NCBI RefSeq assembly: GCF_000424625.1
Contig: NZ_AUKG01000002.1
Coordinates: 496,001 to 560,000 of the forward strand
DNA: 64,000 nucleotides
Reading direction: 5' to 3'
Source: Conexibacter woesei Iso977N
GTDB lineage: Bacteria > Actinomycetota > Thermoleophilia > Solirubrobacterales > Solirubrobacteraceae
The translations under genes were made by a program, and so were the position numbers. Below, in pieces: positions 1-7,723 of the stretch. The stretch's first letter is position 1. Each line of letters opens with the position of its first letter. The notes beneath the pieces are model-generated. The model searched no databases and had not been told where the DNA came from. It saw nothing but the letters and a program-made list of their open reading frames with translations.

Positions 1-25
1 GACGCGCACCCACCCCAGTCACATC

Positions 26-42
26 AGGGGATCCCCTAGGGG
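26..42. other. Overlapping short palindromes
   Basis: The sequence AGGGGATCCCCT (26-37) is a perfect palindrome, and its right half is reused in a second one, CCCCTAGGGG (33-42). The site lies just beyond the hairpin that follows the minus-strand oxidoreductase gene. It could be part of the transcription end or a protein-binding site for whatever lies left of the window. No function can be assigned from here. Confidence 0.35.
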
Positions 43-62
43 CGCGCGTTTCCCCCTGCTGG

Positions 63-82
63 CCGCACCGCGGGCGGTGCGG
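63..82 (-). terminator. Hairpin after the molybdopterin oxidoreductase gene
   Basis: CCGCACCG (63-70) pairs perfectly with CGGTGCGG (75-82) around a 4-base loop, directly after the TAA stop of the minus-strand gene (83-85). There is no T-run, which is usual for intrinsic terminators in very GC-rich actinobacteria. The position immediately behind the stop is the main support. Confidence 0.6.
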
Positions 83-2347
83 TTACCCGGCCGCGGCGAG
101 CGGCGCGGCGTCCTGCGCGCTGGCCTGCACCGGTGCGACCGTCACCGGGATCCCGTTGAGGACCGCGGTGCCGGTGAGCGGCTCGACGGCGGCCTCGTCG
201 GTGAGGACGTTGGAGTTCACGCCCGCGTGGGCGCGGGCGACGGCCATGTCGGTCCCGTCGCGGTCGTGGCCCCAGCCGTGGGGGAGCGAGACGACGCCGG
301 GGCGGATGTCGGCGGTCACCTCGACCGGCGCGGTGACGGCGCCGACGCGCGAGGCGATCGACGCCCGGCCGCCGTCGGTCAGCCCGAGGCGGGCCGCGTC
401 GTCGGGGTGCACGTGCAGCGTGCAGCGCTCCGGCCCGCGCACGAGCAGCGGCAGGTTGTGCATCCAGGAGTTGTTGGAGCGCAGGTCGCGGCGGCCGATC
501 AGGACGATCCCGTCCGCGTTGTCGATGTGGTCGGCGAGCGCGGCGTGCAGGCGCGCGACGTCGGCGACCAGCGACGGCGGCGCCAGCTCGACCTTCCCGG
601 AGGGCGTGCGCAACACCTCGGGCATGCGCGGCTGCAGGGGACCCAAGTCAATGCCATGGGGTTGCGCTTCCAGGTCGGCGAGCGTCAGCCCGTACGGGCC
701 GGTGCGGAGCATCATGTCGATCAGGCGCGCGGTGCCGGTGCGGGGCTCCAGCTCGGCGACGCACGCCTCGACGTCGCGCCCGTGCCACGGCGAGTGCTCG
801 TCGCCGGTCTCGCGCCCGATCGCGGCCCGGACCACGAACGCGTCGATCGCCGCGATGTCGGCGTCCGGGCCCTGGCCGGTGGCGACGCCGACCAGCCGCA
901 GGACCGTCTCCCACTCGTCCGGCAGCCCCTCCGGGCGGTCCAGGACGGGCGGCGAGTAGTTGGCGTAGTTGCGCACCGCGAAGCCCTGGAAGACGAAGTC
1001 GAAGTGCGACTTCTCCAGCGGCGACGGGGCGGGGAGGATGACGTCGGCGTGGCGCGTCGTCTCGTTGACGTAGATGTCGAGCGACACCATGAAGTCGAGG
1101 TCGTCGAGCGCGGCGGCGAGACGGTCGCTGTTGGGCGTCGAGACCACCGGGTTGCCCGCGACCGTGATCAGCGCGCGCACCTGGCCCTCGCCGGGCGTGT
1201 CGATCTCCTCCGCCAGGCAGGCGACCGGCAGCTCGCCGAAGACCTCGCCGAGCCCGCGCACGCGCGACGCCCAGCGGCCGAAGCGCGCGCCGCGCCCGCG
1301 GCCCGGCTCGCCCTTGGAGTTCTGCAGGCCGGTCGAGGGCAGCGGGAACATCGCACCGCCGGCGCGGTCGAGGTTGCCGGTGACGATGTTGAGGACGTCG
1401 ATCAGCCAGGACGCGGTGGTGCCGAAGGCCTGGGTCGTCGTGCCGATCCGGCCGTAGGCGACGGCGGACGGCGCGGCGGCGAAGGCGCGGGCGACGTCGC
1501 GGATCTCGCCGGCGTCGAGGCCGCACGCGGCGGCGACCGCCTCGGGCGGGAAGTCGGCCGCGAGCGCCCGGACCTCGTCGAGGCCGTCGACATGCTCCGC
1601 GGAGAGCGCGCCGAGCGACTCCAGGCCTTCGGCGAAGATCGTGTGCAGCAGGGCCATCAACAACAGCGCGTCGGTCCCGGGCCGGATCGCGAGGTGCTGG
1701 TCGGCCTCGGCGGCGGTGCGCGAGCGGCGCGGGTCGACGACCACGATGCGGCCGCCGCGCGCCCGGATCGCGCGCAGGCGCCCGCGCGCGTCGGGCGCGG
1801 TCATCAGCGAGCCGTTGGACGCCAGCGGGTTCGCGCCGAGGCAGAGCAGGAAGTCGGTGCGGTCGAGGTCCGGGATCGCGATCGTCGTGCCGGTCCCGAA
1901 CATCAGCGCCGACGCGGCCTGCTTGGGGTACTGGTCGACGGTCGAGGCGCTGAAGATGTTCTTGGTTCCCAAGGCCTTCAACAAGACCTTCCCGTACAAC
2001 AAGAACGCGAGCGAGTGCGCGGCGGGGTTGCCGATGTAGGCGGCGATCGCGTCCTTCCCACCGCGCGCCGCGATGGCCGGGAGCTTCTCGGCGATCAGGG
2101 CGAACGCCTCGTCCCACGTGGCGGCCGCGAACGACCCGTCCGGCTGGCGGATCAGCGGCGTGCGGACGCGGTCCGGGTCGTCGTGCAGCTCCTTGATCGA
2201 GACGCCCTTGGGGCACAGGAAGCCGTGCGAGAACACGTCATCGGCGTCGCCGCGCACCTTGGTCACGGTGTGGGCGTCGTGGTCGACCTCCAGCGCCAGG
2301 CCGCAGGTCGCTTCGCAGAGGGGACAGGTCCGGAAGGCGACGGGCAT
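83..2347 (-). CDS. Molybdopterin-dependent oxidoreductase (formate dehydrogenase/nitrate reductase-like)
   Basis: This 754-residue protein belongs to the molybdopterin bis-MGD oxidoreductase family (DMSO reductase superfamily). Cys8, Cys11, Cys15 and Cys45 form the N-terminal [4Fe-4S] pattern C-x2-C-x3-C-x29-C, followed by CPKG. The central part carries typical cofactor-binding stretches (CLGANP near 170, VVDPRRSRTA near 200, GNPVVSTPN near 400). A C-terminal molydop-binding beta-barrel region starts near 630, with GWGHDRDGT near 690. No twin-arginine signal is seen, so it is probably cytoplasmic. No partner subunit or cofactor gene is adjacent, so the substrate and electron partner are unknown. 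The ATG start precedes the iron-sulfur motif by seven residues and faces the divergent HDOD-GGDEF gene across 84 bp. Confidence 0.88.
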   Translation of the reverse strand: MPVAFRTCPLCEATCGLALEVDHDAHTVTKVRGDADDVFSHGFLCPKGVSIKELHDDPDRVRTPLIRQPDGSFAAATWDEAFALIAEKLPAIAARGGKDAIAAYIGNPAAHSLAFLLYGKVLLKALGTKNIFSASTVDQYPKQAASALMFGTGTTIAIPDLDRTDFLLCLGANPLASNGSLMTAPDARGRLRAIRARGGRIVVVDPRRSRTAAEADQHLAIRPGTDALLLMALLHTIFAEGLESLGALSAEHVDGLDEVRALAADFPPEAVAAACGLDAGEIRDVARAFAAAPSAVAYGRIGTTTQAFGTTASWLIDVLNIVTGNLDRAGGAMFPLPSTGLQNSKGEPGRGRGARFGRWASRVRGLGEVFGELPVACLAEEIDTPGEGQVRALITVAGNPVVSTPNSDRLAAALDDLDFMVSLDIYVNETTRHADVILPAPSPLEKSHFDFVFQGFAVRNYANYSPPVLDRPEGLPDEWETVLRLVGVATGQGPDADIAAIDAFVVRAAIGRETGDEHSPWHGRDVEACVAELEPRTGTARLIDMMLRTGPYGLTLADLEAQPHGIDLGPLQPRMPEVLRTPSGKVELAPPSLVADVARLHAALADHIDNADGIVLIGRRDLRSNNSWMHNLPLLVRGPERCTLHVHPDDAARLGLTDGGRASIASRVGAVTAPVEVTADIRPGVVSLPHGWGHDRDGTDMAVARAHAGVNSNVLTDEAAVEPLTGTAVLNGIPVTVAPVQASAQDAAPLAAAG

Positions 2348-2431
2348 CCAGGAAAGCTACTCGCACACTCGTCCATGCACCACATCCCCACTCTCAACAC
2401 GACGCCGCCGTGACCGATGTTCCAGTGAGCC

Positions 2432-3838
2432 ATGGAGGCAAAGCACGCAACGGACTGCGCGCCCTGGAAGGACGGCATCGACCCCGAAGCCGCCCGTTCA
2501 GTGGCAGGCGCCATTGACGACCTGGCCGAGTTCCCCGTACTCGACGCCACGGTGCTCCGCGTCATCGCCCTGTGCGACGACGAGGAGGCGACCGCCGCTG
2601 ACCTGGTGGACGCCCTCGAGCAGGACGCGACGTTCGCGGCCAACCTGCTGCGCTTCGCGAACTCCGCGGCCCGCGCGCACCCGATCCGCGCGAAGACGAT
2701 CCGCCAGGCCGTGATGCTGGTGGGGCGCCGCGCGCTGCGCCGGCTGGCGCTGGAGGCGGCGACGTTCCGGTTCCTGGAGCGCTCGCGCGGCAACGGCCGC
2801 GCGTCGTGCGGGCAGCTGCATCTTCACGCGATCACGGTCGCCATCGGCGCCGCCGCGGCGGCCGAGGAGGCCAAGATCCCCGGCGACACCGTGCACCTCG
2901 CGGGCCTGTTGCACGACGTCGGCAAGCTGGTCCTGCCGGAGGTCTTCGGCGAGGACGTCTGCGATGCGCTGGCGTCCGAGTTCCCGGCGGGCGCCGAGCG
3001 CGTCCTGGCCGAGAGGGAGCGCTTCGGGATCGACCACGCCCAGTGCGGCGCGCTGCTGGCCGAGCGCTGGGGTCTGCCGGCGGAGGTCGCGTCGATCATC
3101 GCGTGGCACCACGGCGGGCCGACCGGCGTCGGGGCTCCGAACGCTGAGATCGCGTGCGTGCAGCTGAGCGACAACGTCGCGGGGATGCTGCACGGGACCG
3201 AGGCCGACCACGCGCTCCTGGAGGTCGCGATGGCGCGGCTCGACGTGACCGCGGACGTTCTTGATGTCCTTGCCGAGCAGATCGCGCAGCCCGAGCAGCG
3301 TGGCGGCGAGAACGACCGGCTCGCGCAGCGGGTCGCCGAGCTGGAGCGGCTGTCGCAGACCGACGACCTGACCGGGCTGGCGAACCGCCGGCACTGGCTG
3401 CAGACGACGCGGCTCGCGCTGATCGAGAACGGCGGCGGCGCGATCCTGATCTGCGACATCGACCACTTCAAGTCGGTCAACGAGCGCCACGGGATGGCCG
3501 CGGGCGACCTGGTGCTGGCCGAGATCGGCCGGATCCTCGGTGTCCACGGGCACGCGGGGCGGCTGGGCGGCGACGAGTTCGCGCTGCTGGTCCCTGGGAA
3601 CCTCGAGGAGGCCGTGCAGGCCGCGCAGCGGATCATGGCGCAGGTGTCTGAGGTCTTCGAGGCGGGGTCCGGGCCGAAGGTCGACCTGTCGATGGGCTGC
3701 GCCGCCGCGCCGACGCACGGCGACGAGCTGGCCGATCTGCTGGAGGCCGCGGACGTCGCGTTGCTGGACGCCAAGCGGGCGGGGCGGTCGAGGGCGATGA
3801 TCGCCGGGACCGAGCTGCGCGCGGACGCGGCGGCCTAG
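2432..3838 (+). CDS. HDOD domain-GGDEF diguanylate cyclase
   Basis: This 468-residue cytoplasmic signalling protein has an N-terminal HDOD domain (about residues 25-230) and a C-terminal GGDEF domain (about 305-460). The HDOD part keeps an HD pair in the HDVGK motif at His161-Asp162 and WHHG near 225. The GGDEF part has an intact GGDEF motif at 379-383 plus the DLTGLANRR entry motif at 312-320, so cyclic-di-GMP synthesis is likely. The RxxD inhibitory site normally five residues before GGDEF is absent, which suggests no product feedback. No transmembrane segment or receiver domain is seen, so the input is unknown. It is transcribed away from the oxidoreductase gene. Its stop overlaps the stop of the convergent SnoaL-like gene. 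Confidence 0.9.
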   Translation: MEAKHATDCAPWKDGIDPEAARSVAGAIDDLAEFPVLDATVLRVIALCDDEEATAADLVDALEQDATFAANLLRFANSAARAHPIRAKTIRQAVMLVGRRALRRLALEAATFRFLERSRGNGRASCGQLHLHAITVAIGAAAAAEEAKIPGDTVHLAGLLHDVGKLVLPEVFGEDVCDALASEFPAGAERVLAERERFGIDHAQCGALLAERWGLPAEVASIIAWHHGGPTGVGAPNAEIACVQLSDNVAGMLHGTEADHALLEVAMARLDVTADVLDVLAEQIAQPEQRGGENDRLAQRVAELERLSQTDDLTGLANRRHWLQTTRLALIENGGGAILICDIDHFKSVNERHGMAAGDLVLAEIGRILGVHGHAGRLGGDEFALLVPGNLEEAVQAAQRIMAQVSEVFEAGSGPKVDLSMGCAAAPTHGDELADLLEAADVALLDAKRAGRSRAMIAGTELRADAAA

Positions 3839-4257
3839 GCCTGGGCCGCCGCGGGCGCTTCTTCGAAGAGCGACACCATCACGGTGGTGTCCATGTACTC
3901 GCGGACGGCTGAGATGCGGCCGTCGCGGATCTCGAAGATCGCGATGTAGTCGTTCTTGTAGGGGTTGCCGTCGAGGCGCGTGGCCTCGACGGTCCACTCC
4001 AGGATCGCCGCGTCGTCGGTGGTGGTGATCGAGTTGGTGGTGAACTCGATGGTGTCCGGCCGGAAGCGCGCCATGACGGCGGGGAGGAACTCGTCCAGGA
4101 TCGCGTCGGGGCCGTGCCAGGTGCGGCTGACGGGCAGGTCGCCGGGGAGCCACCAGGTCGCGTCGGGGGCGAACGTGGCGTGCAGGGTCGGCAGGTCGCC
4201 GGTCCGGAGGGCGTTCATGTAGGTGTCGATGAGCGTGCGGGTGGGGGTCATGGCCAT
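3835..4257 (-). CDS. SnoaL-like / NTF2-fold protein
   Basis: This small protein of about 140 residues looks like the SnoaL/ketosteroid-isomerase-like (NTF2-fold) family. It starts with a helix around LIDTYMNALRTGDL, continues with FAPDATWWLPGDLPVSRTWHG, and has later beta strands ending in FEIRDGRISAVREYMDT, a very typical SnoaL C-terminus. Members range from isomerases and cyclases to proteins of unknown function, so no substrate can be named. Two ATGs, at 4257 and 4251, are both reachable from AAGG-type ribosome-binding sequences just upstream, so the true start is uncertain by two codons. It is divergent from the LysR regulator with 77 bp between them, the usual arrangement of a LysR gene and its target. 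Confidence 0.75.
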   Translation of the reverse strand: MAMTPTRTLIDTYMNALRTGDLPTLHATFAPDATWWLPGDLPVSRTWHGPDAILDEFLPAVMARFRPDTIEFTTNSITTTDDAAILEWTVEATRLDGNPYKNDYIAIFEIRDGRISAVREYMDTTVMVSLFEEAPAAAQA

Positions 4258-4334
4258 CACCTTGCCTTGCGCGCACGCTCGCCGCCAACAGCGTTTCGCT
4301 CTGGCGCCGTACCGATCCGGCATACCCTTGTGGC

Positions 4335-5234
4335 GTGCTCGACCGGCGCCTCCTGTACTTCCTGGCCGTGGCCCGCGAGGGGTCGTTCAGCCGTGCGGCC
4401 GGCGTGCTGCACGTCGCCCAGCCGGCGGTGTCGCGCCAGGTCGCGGCGCTGGAGGCGGAGGTCGGCGTGCGGTTGCTGGAGCGCTCGGCGGGCGGCGTGA
4501 CGCCGACCGAGGCGGGCGCGCGGCTGCTGGAGCGCGGGACCGCGCTGGAGCATGAGGCGGCCGCGTTGCACGACGAACTGCGGGCGTTCGGGCTCGGGGT
4601 GCGGGGGAGCGTCGCGCTGGGGTACTCGACGTCGCTGGGGTACGGGACGGCGCCGCTGCTGATCGAGGCGCTGCGGCGGCGGCTGCCGGGGGTGGAGGTC
4701 GTCCCGCGGCTGCTGGCGACGCCGGCGCTGGGGGCGGCGGTGCGGGCGGGTGAGTTGGACCTGGCGCTGGTCCGGGCGGCGGGGCTGGTCGAGGGGGTCG
4801 ACGCGGTCGTGCTGCGGCGGGAGCGGCTGGGGGTGTTGGTGCGTTCCGGGGATCCGGTGGCCGATGATGATGTCGTCGAGTTGTCGTCCTTGGCCGATCG
4901 CGCGATCTCGTTGCACGACCGCGACGCGAACCCGGGGCACTACGACCTGGTCGTCGGCGCGTGCCGGGCGGCGGGCTTCGAGCCGCGGCTGCAGCCGGTC
5001 GAGACGCCGTTCGATCCGGCCTATGGGGCCTTGGTCGGCGGCGGGGCGGTGTCGCTGGTGGGGGAGAGCGCGCAGACCGGGACGCCCGCGGGGCTCGTGT
5101 GGCGGCCGCTGGCGGAGGTGGTCCGGGTGCCGATCTCGCTGCTGCGCCGCGCCGGTTCGGACAGCGCGCTGCTCGATCGCGCGGTGTCCGCGCTGCAGGA
5201 CGAGGCGCTCGCGCAGGGCTGGGCGACGGCGTGA
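4335..5234 (+). CDS. LysR-family transcriptional regulator
   Basis: This 299-residue regulator has an N-terminal winged helix-turn-helix (residues 1-60; VAREGSFSRAAGVLHVAQPA, then SRQVAALEAEVG) followed by the LysR effector-binding domain. The GTG start at 4335 gives the classic beginning, LDRRLLYFLAVAREGSF. The divergent SnoaL-like gene across a 77-bp gap is its most likely target. The effector is unknown. Its TGA stop overlaps the GTG start of the next small gene (GTGA), which suggests co-translation. Confidence 0.9.
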   Translation: MLDRRLLYFLAVAREGSFSRAAGVLHVAQPAVSRQVAALEAEVGVRLLERSAGGVTPTEAGARLLERGTALEHEAAALHDELRAFGLGVRGSVALGYSTSLGYGTAPLLIEALRRRLPGVEVVPRLLATPALGAAVRAGELDLALVRAAGLVEGVDAVVLRRERLGVLVRSGDPVADDDVVELSSLADRAISLHDRDANPGHYDLVVGACRAAGFEPRLQPVETPFDPAYGALVGGGAVSLVGESAQTGTPAGLVWRPLAEVVRVPISLLRRAGSDSALLDRAVSALQDEALAQGWATA

Positions 5235-5521
5235 GCGGCCCGCGCCGGCTGGTCGACGCGCGCTGGTACGAGCTGCGCCCGTCGCACTCCGGCCGGCCGC
5301 GGACCTACGCGTGCCCGTTCTGCCCGCGCAAGCTGCCGGCGTTCAACGAGCACGTCCTGATCCGGCCCGAGGGCAGCGGCGAGAACCGCCGCCACGCGCA
5401 CATCGCCTGCGTCCGGAAGGCCCGCGCGGCCGGCCGGCTGCCGTCGCGCGAGGAGTGGCTGGCGACCCAGCCCCGGAGGCGCGGCTTCTTCGCACGGCTC
5501 TTCCGCCGTGGGGCAAGATGA
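5231..5521 (+). CDS. Small putative zinc-binding protein
   Basis: This 96-residue basic protein is not one I recognise by name. It has CPFC at Cys28-Cys31, His41, His55/His57 and Cys60 (HAHIACVRKA), which looks like a treble-clef or zinc-ribbon metal site, and a basic C-terminal tail (PRRRGFFARLFRRGAR). The GTG start overlaps the LysR stop by four bases, and the stop overlaps the start of the following gene by four bases (ATGA). It therefore sits in a three-gene run with the LysR regulator. A nucleic-acid-binding role is possible but is only an inference from charge and the metal motif. Confidence 0.65.
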   Translation: MSGPRRLVDARWYELRPSHSGRPRTYACPFCPRKLPAFNEHVLIRPEGSGENRRHAHIACVRKARAAGRLPSREEWLATQPRRRGFFARLFRRGAR

Positions 5522-6174
5522 TGTCCATGACGCCAGCCGACGAGCCCCTCGTCTCCACCCGCCGCTCGCTCCACGCGCTGGCGGTCCACGTGATCAGCCC
5601 GCTGCGGGTGCAGGCGACCGGCAACGAGATCGCCCTGCAGGTCCGACCCGAGGGCTTCGGCACCCCCGACCTCCCCGACGGCAGCTGGATCGCCACCCGC
5701 GGCCCCCAGCTCGTCCGGGTGGACCCCTCCGGCGACGAGCACTCCATCGCCATCACGTCGTTGCGCGCAGCCGCCCACTTCGTCGGCCTCGCCGAACCCG
5801 CAGCCTCCGCGCTCTCGGACGAGACCCTGGAGATCCACGCCGGCGCGACGCTCCGCCTCGCCGACGTCTGGGCGACCGGCGAGGAAGCCCTCCGCGCCTT
5901 CGACGCCAACGCACCCATCCACCTATGGCCCGAGCACTTCGACATCGCGATCGAAGCGGGCAACGCGACCTACGGCATATCTCCCGGCGACGACGACCAC
6001 ACCGAGCCCTACGCCTACGTGTCTCCCTGGACCCCACCCGCCAAGACGGGCCCCTCCACCTTCTGGAACGCCACCTCCTTCACCGGCGCCGAGCGGCCCG
6101 TCACCGACGCCGACGACGACGGCGAGATCCCCGCCTTCTTCCGCGCGGCGCGAGACCTCCTCACGGCGCGCTGA
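5518..6174 (+). CDS. Conserved hypothetical protein with WPEHFD motif
   Basis: This 218-residue soluble protein is of unknown function. The C-terminal half has IHLWPEHFDIAIEAG, then YGISPGDDDHTEPYAYVSPW, a pattern I associate with uncharacterised actinobacterial proteins. The regularly spaced Trp, His, Asp and Glu residues could form a metal or ligand site. Possible starts are ATG 5518, 5521 and 5527. The first overlaps the upstream stop. No clear Shine-Dalgarno sequence separates them. Its 3' end overlaps the convergent, frameshifted membrane-protein gene by about 14 bp. Confidence 0.65.
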   Translation: MMSMTPADEPLVSTRRSLHALAVHVISPLRVQATGNEIALQVRPEGFGTPDLPDGSWIATRGPQLVRVDPSGDEHSIAITSLRAAAHFVGLAEPAASALSDETLEIHAGATLRLADVWATGEEALRAFDANAPIHLWPEHFDIAIEAGNATYGISPGDDDHTEPYAYVSPWTPPAKTGPSTFWNATSFTGAERPVTDADDDGEIPAFFRAARDLLTAR

Positions 6175-7682
6175 TACACGCCGCCAGCCGCCGATACGCC
6201 GCCGCCGTCTTCTTCCCGGCGACGACGATGCGCGAGCGCTCAGCGATGAGCAGCCCGCGTGACGAGGGGGCGAAGTGACCGCGGTCGGTCGTCCCGCCGA
6301 TGACCTTGGCCTGCCTCTCCTCGCAGGCGCCGCGACGCCAGGACCGCGCCCTCAGCAGGTCGTTGTCGCCGTCCCACCAGAGCAGGTCCGCCGCGTACGA
6401 GGCGCGGCGTGGTCAGCGGCTGCCGACCGGAGGCCAGCGTCGCCGTCCGGCCGCCCGCGACGACGCGCAGCCGGTCGAGCGGGCCTCGGTCCTCGACCCA
6501 TATGACTCGATCGCCGGACGTGTCGAGCTCCGCTGCCCCGGTCTGTGTCGTCGGGACACGACGCCATCGATCGCCCACCCTGCGCAGCCACACGCCGCGA
6601 TCGCGCGGGGCGCAGCGCGCGCCGCTCAGCACAACCGCGACGACCTGCGTGCTCTCCGACGGCCACGCGGGCGAGCAGCCGCGCTTGCGCGGCACCGCGA
6701 TCGTCGTCGAGGTACCGTGCGCGATGGGCCGTTCGCGGACGACACAGCCCCGCGCGGCGCACGACCGGTAGATGACGACGAGCCGGCCGTTTGGGTCGCG
6801 GCCGAGGTCCGGCTCCAGCCGGTGCGGACTCTCGAGGAGCACGCGCTCGGCGCCGCCCGTGCTCACCATCAGCGCCCACGGTCCGTGTGGATGCGCGCGC
6901 TCGGACCACGCGAGCGTGGTCCCGGCGGCATCGACGTCCTCGACCTGCTCGGTGTCGGCGAGGACAGCCGCCGGGTCGTCCTGGCCACGGCACCGGTCCG
7001 GCACCTGGCCGAAGCTGACGAATCCGGCCTCTCCGGCGTACTGCGCCTCTTGGAGGTGGAGCGAGCTGCCGTGCTCGACGTCGTACATGACGAGCTGCCC
7101 GTTCGCGTGGCCGAGGTAGAGCACGCAGCCCGGGTCGAAGCCGTGGCCCGCCGGCAGGCGCGTGAAGTGGAACGGCATCGCCCAGATGTCGAGGACTTGG
7201 AGTCCCCACGCGAGGGTGCCCGAGCTGATCTTGCCCGCCCTGACCTGATCGGCGCCGTAGGACGCGCCGCCCCAGATGATGCCGAGCGTGATGACGCCGA
7301 GGCCGACGGCGTTCAACACCGCGCCCGCGGGCCGCCAGATGGCGAACCGGGCCATGCCGTGTTCGGCTGCCAAGGCCAAGGACAACAGGAGCGAGAGCGG
7401 CACGAAGATCAGAGCGATGATCACCGTCGCGATGGCCGTGTCCTCGATCAGGCGCGGACGGCTGAGACCGACGTCGGCCAGGTCGATGTAGAGCGACCCG
7501 TACATGTGCTGCTCGGCCGCTGCGAGGGTGAAGTACGTCAGCGCGGCTAGGACCGATGCGATCGCGAGGAACAGCCCGGTGTGGTCTTTGGCGAACCGCC
7601 AGTACGGCCGCCAAGCGTCGCGCGTGAGCATCGTCTCAGCGCGCCAGAAGCCTTTGAACCTCGCCCAGTTGTGCCCCAGCAT
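6161..7682 (-). pseudogene. Membrane protein with beta-propeller-like ectodomain, frameshifted
   Basis: The N-terminal part has three hydrophobic segments (about residues 30-55, 75-100, 115-140). A long exported region follows with repeated propeller-like strands such as TTLAWSERA, NGRLVVIYRSC and GDRVIWVED, reminiscent of TolB/WD-like repeats common in Solirubrobacterales. The main frame runs into unlikely Arg-rich sequence and ends at 6240. Shifting by one base at the CC near 6401-6402 restores a natural sequence (SYAADLLWWDGDND, later FAPSSRGLLIAERSR) that runs to a stop at 6161-6163. An intact gene would encode about 506 residues. A sequencing error, a real inactivating insertion and programmed frameshifting are all possible. 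The start may be ATG 7682 or ATG 7631; neither has a strong ribosome-binding site. Confidence 0.7.
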
Positions 7683-7723
7683 CGAGATGAAGAGACATGA
7701 CGCTGCAGTTTGTGACCTTCGAG

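Noticed and set aside
77-2413. A 778-codon plus-strand frame over the oxidoreductase gene
   Set aside because: Its translation has no domain character and mirrors the minus-strand molybdopterin gene, which has iron-sulfur ligands and cofactor motifs.
6352-7614. A 420-codon minus-strand frame inside the frameshifted membrane-protein gene
   Set aside because: It is Arg-rich without hydrophobic segments, in contrast to the overlapping frame with three membrane helices and propeller-like strands.
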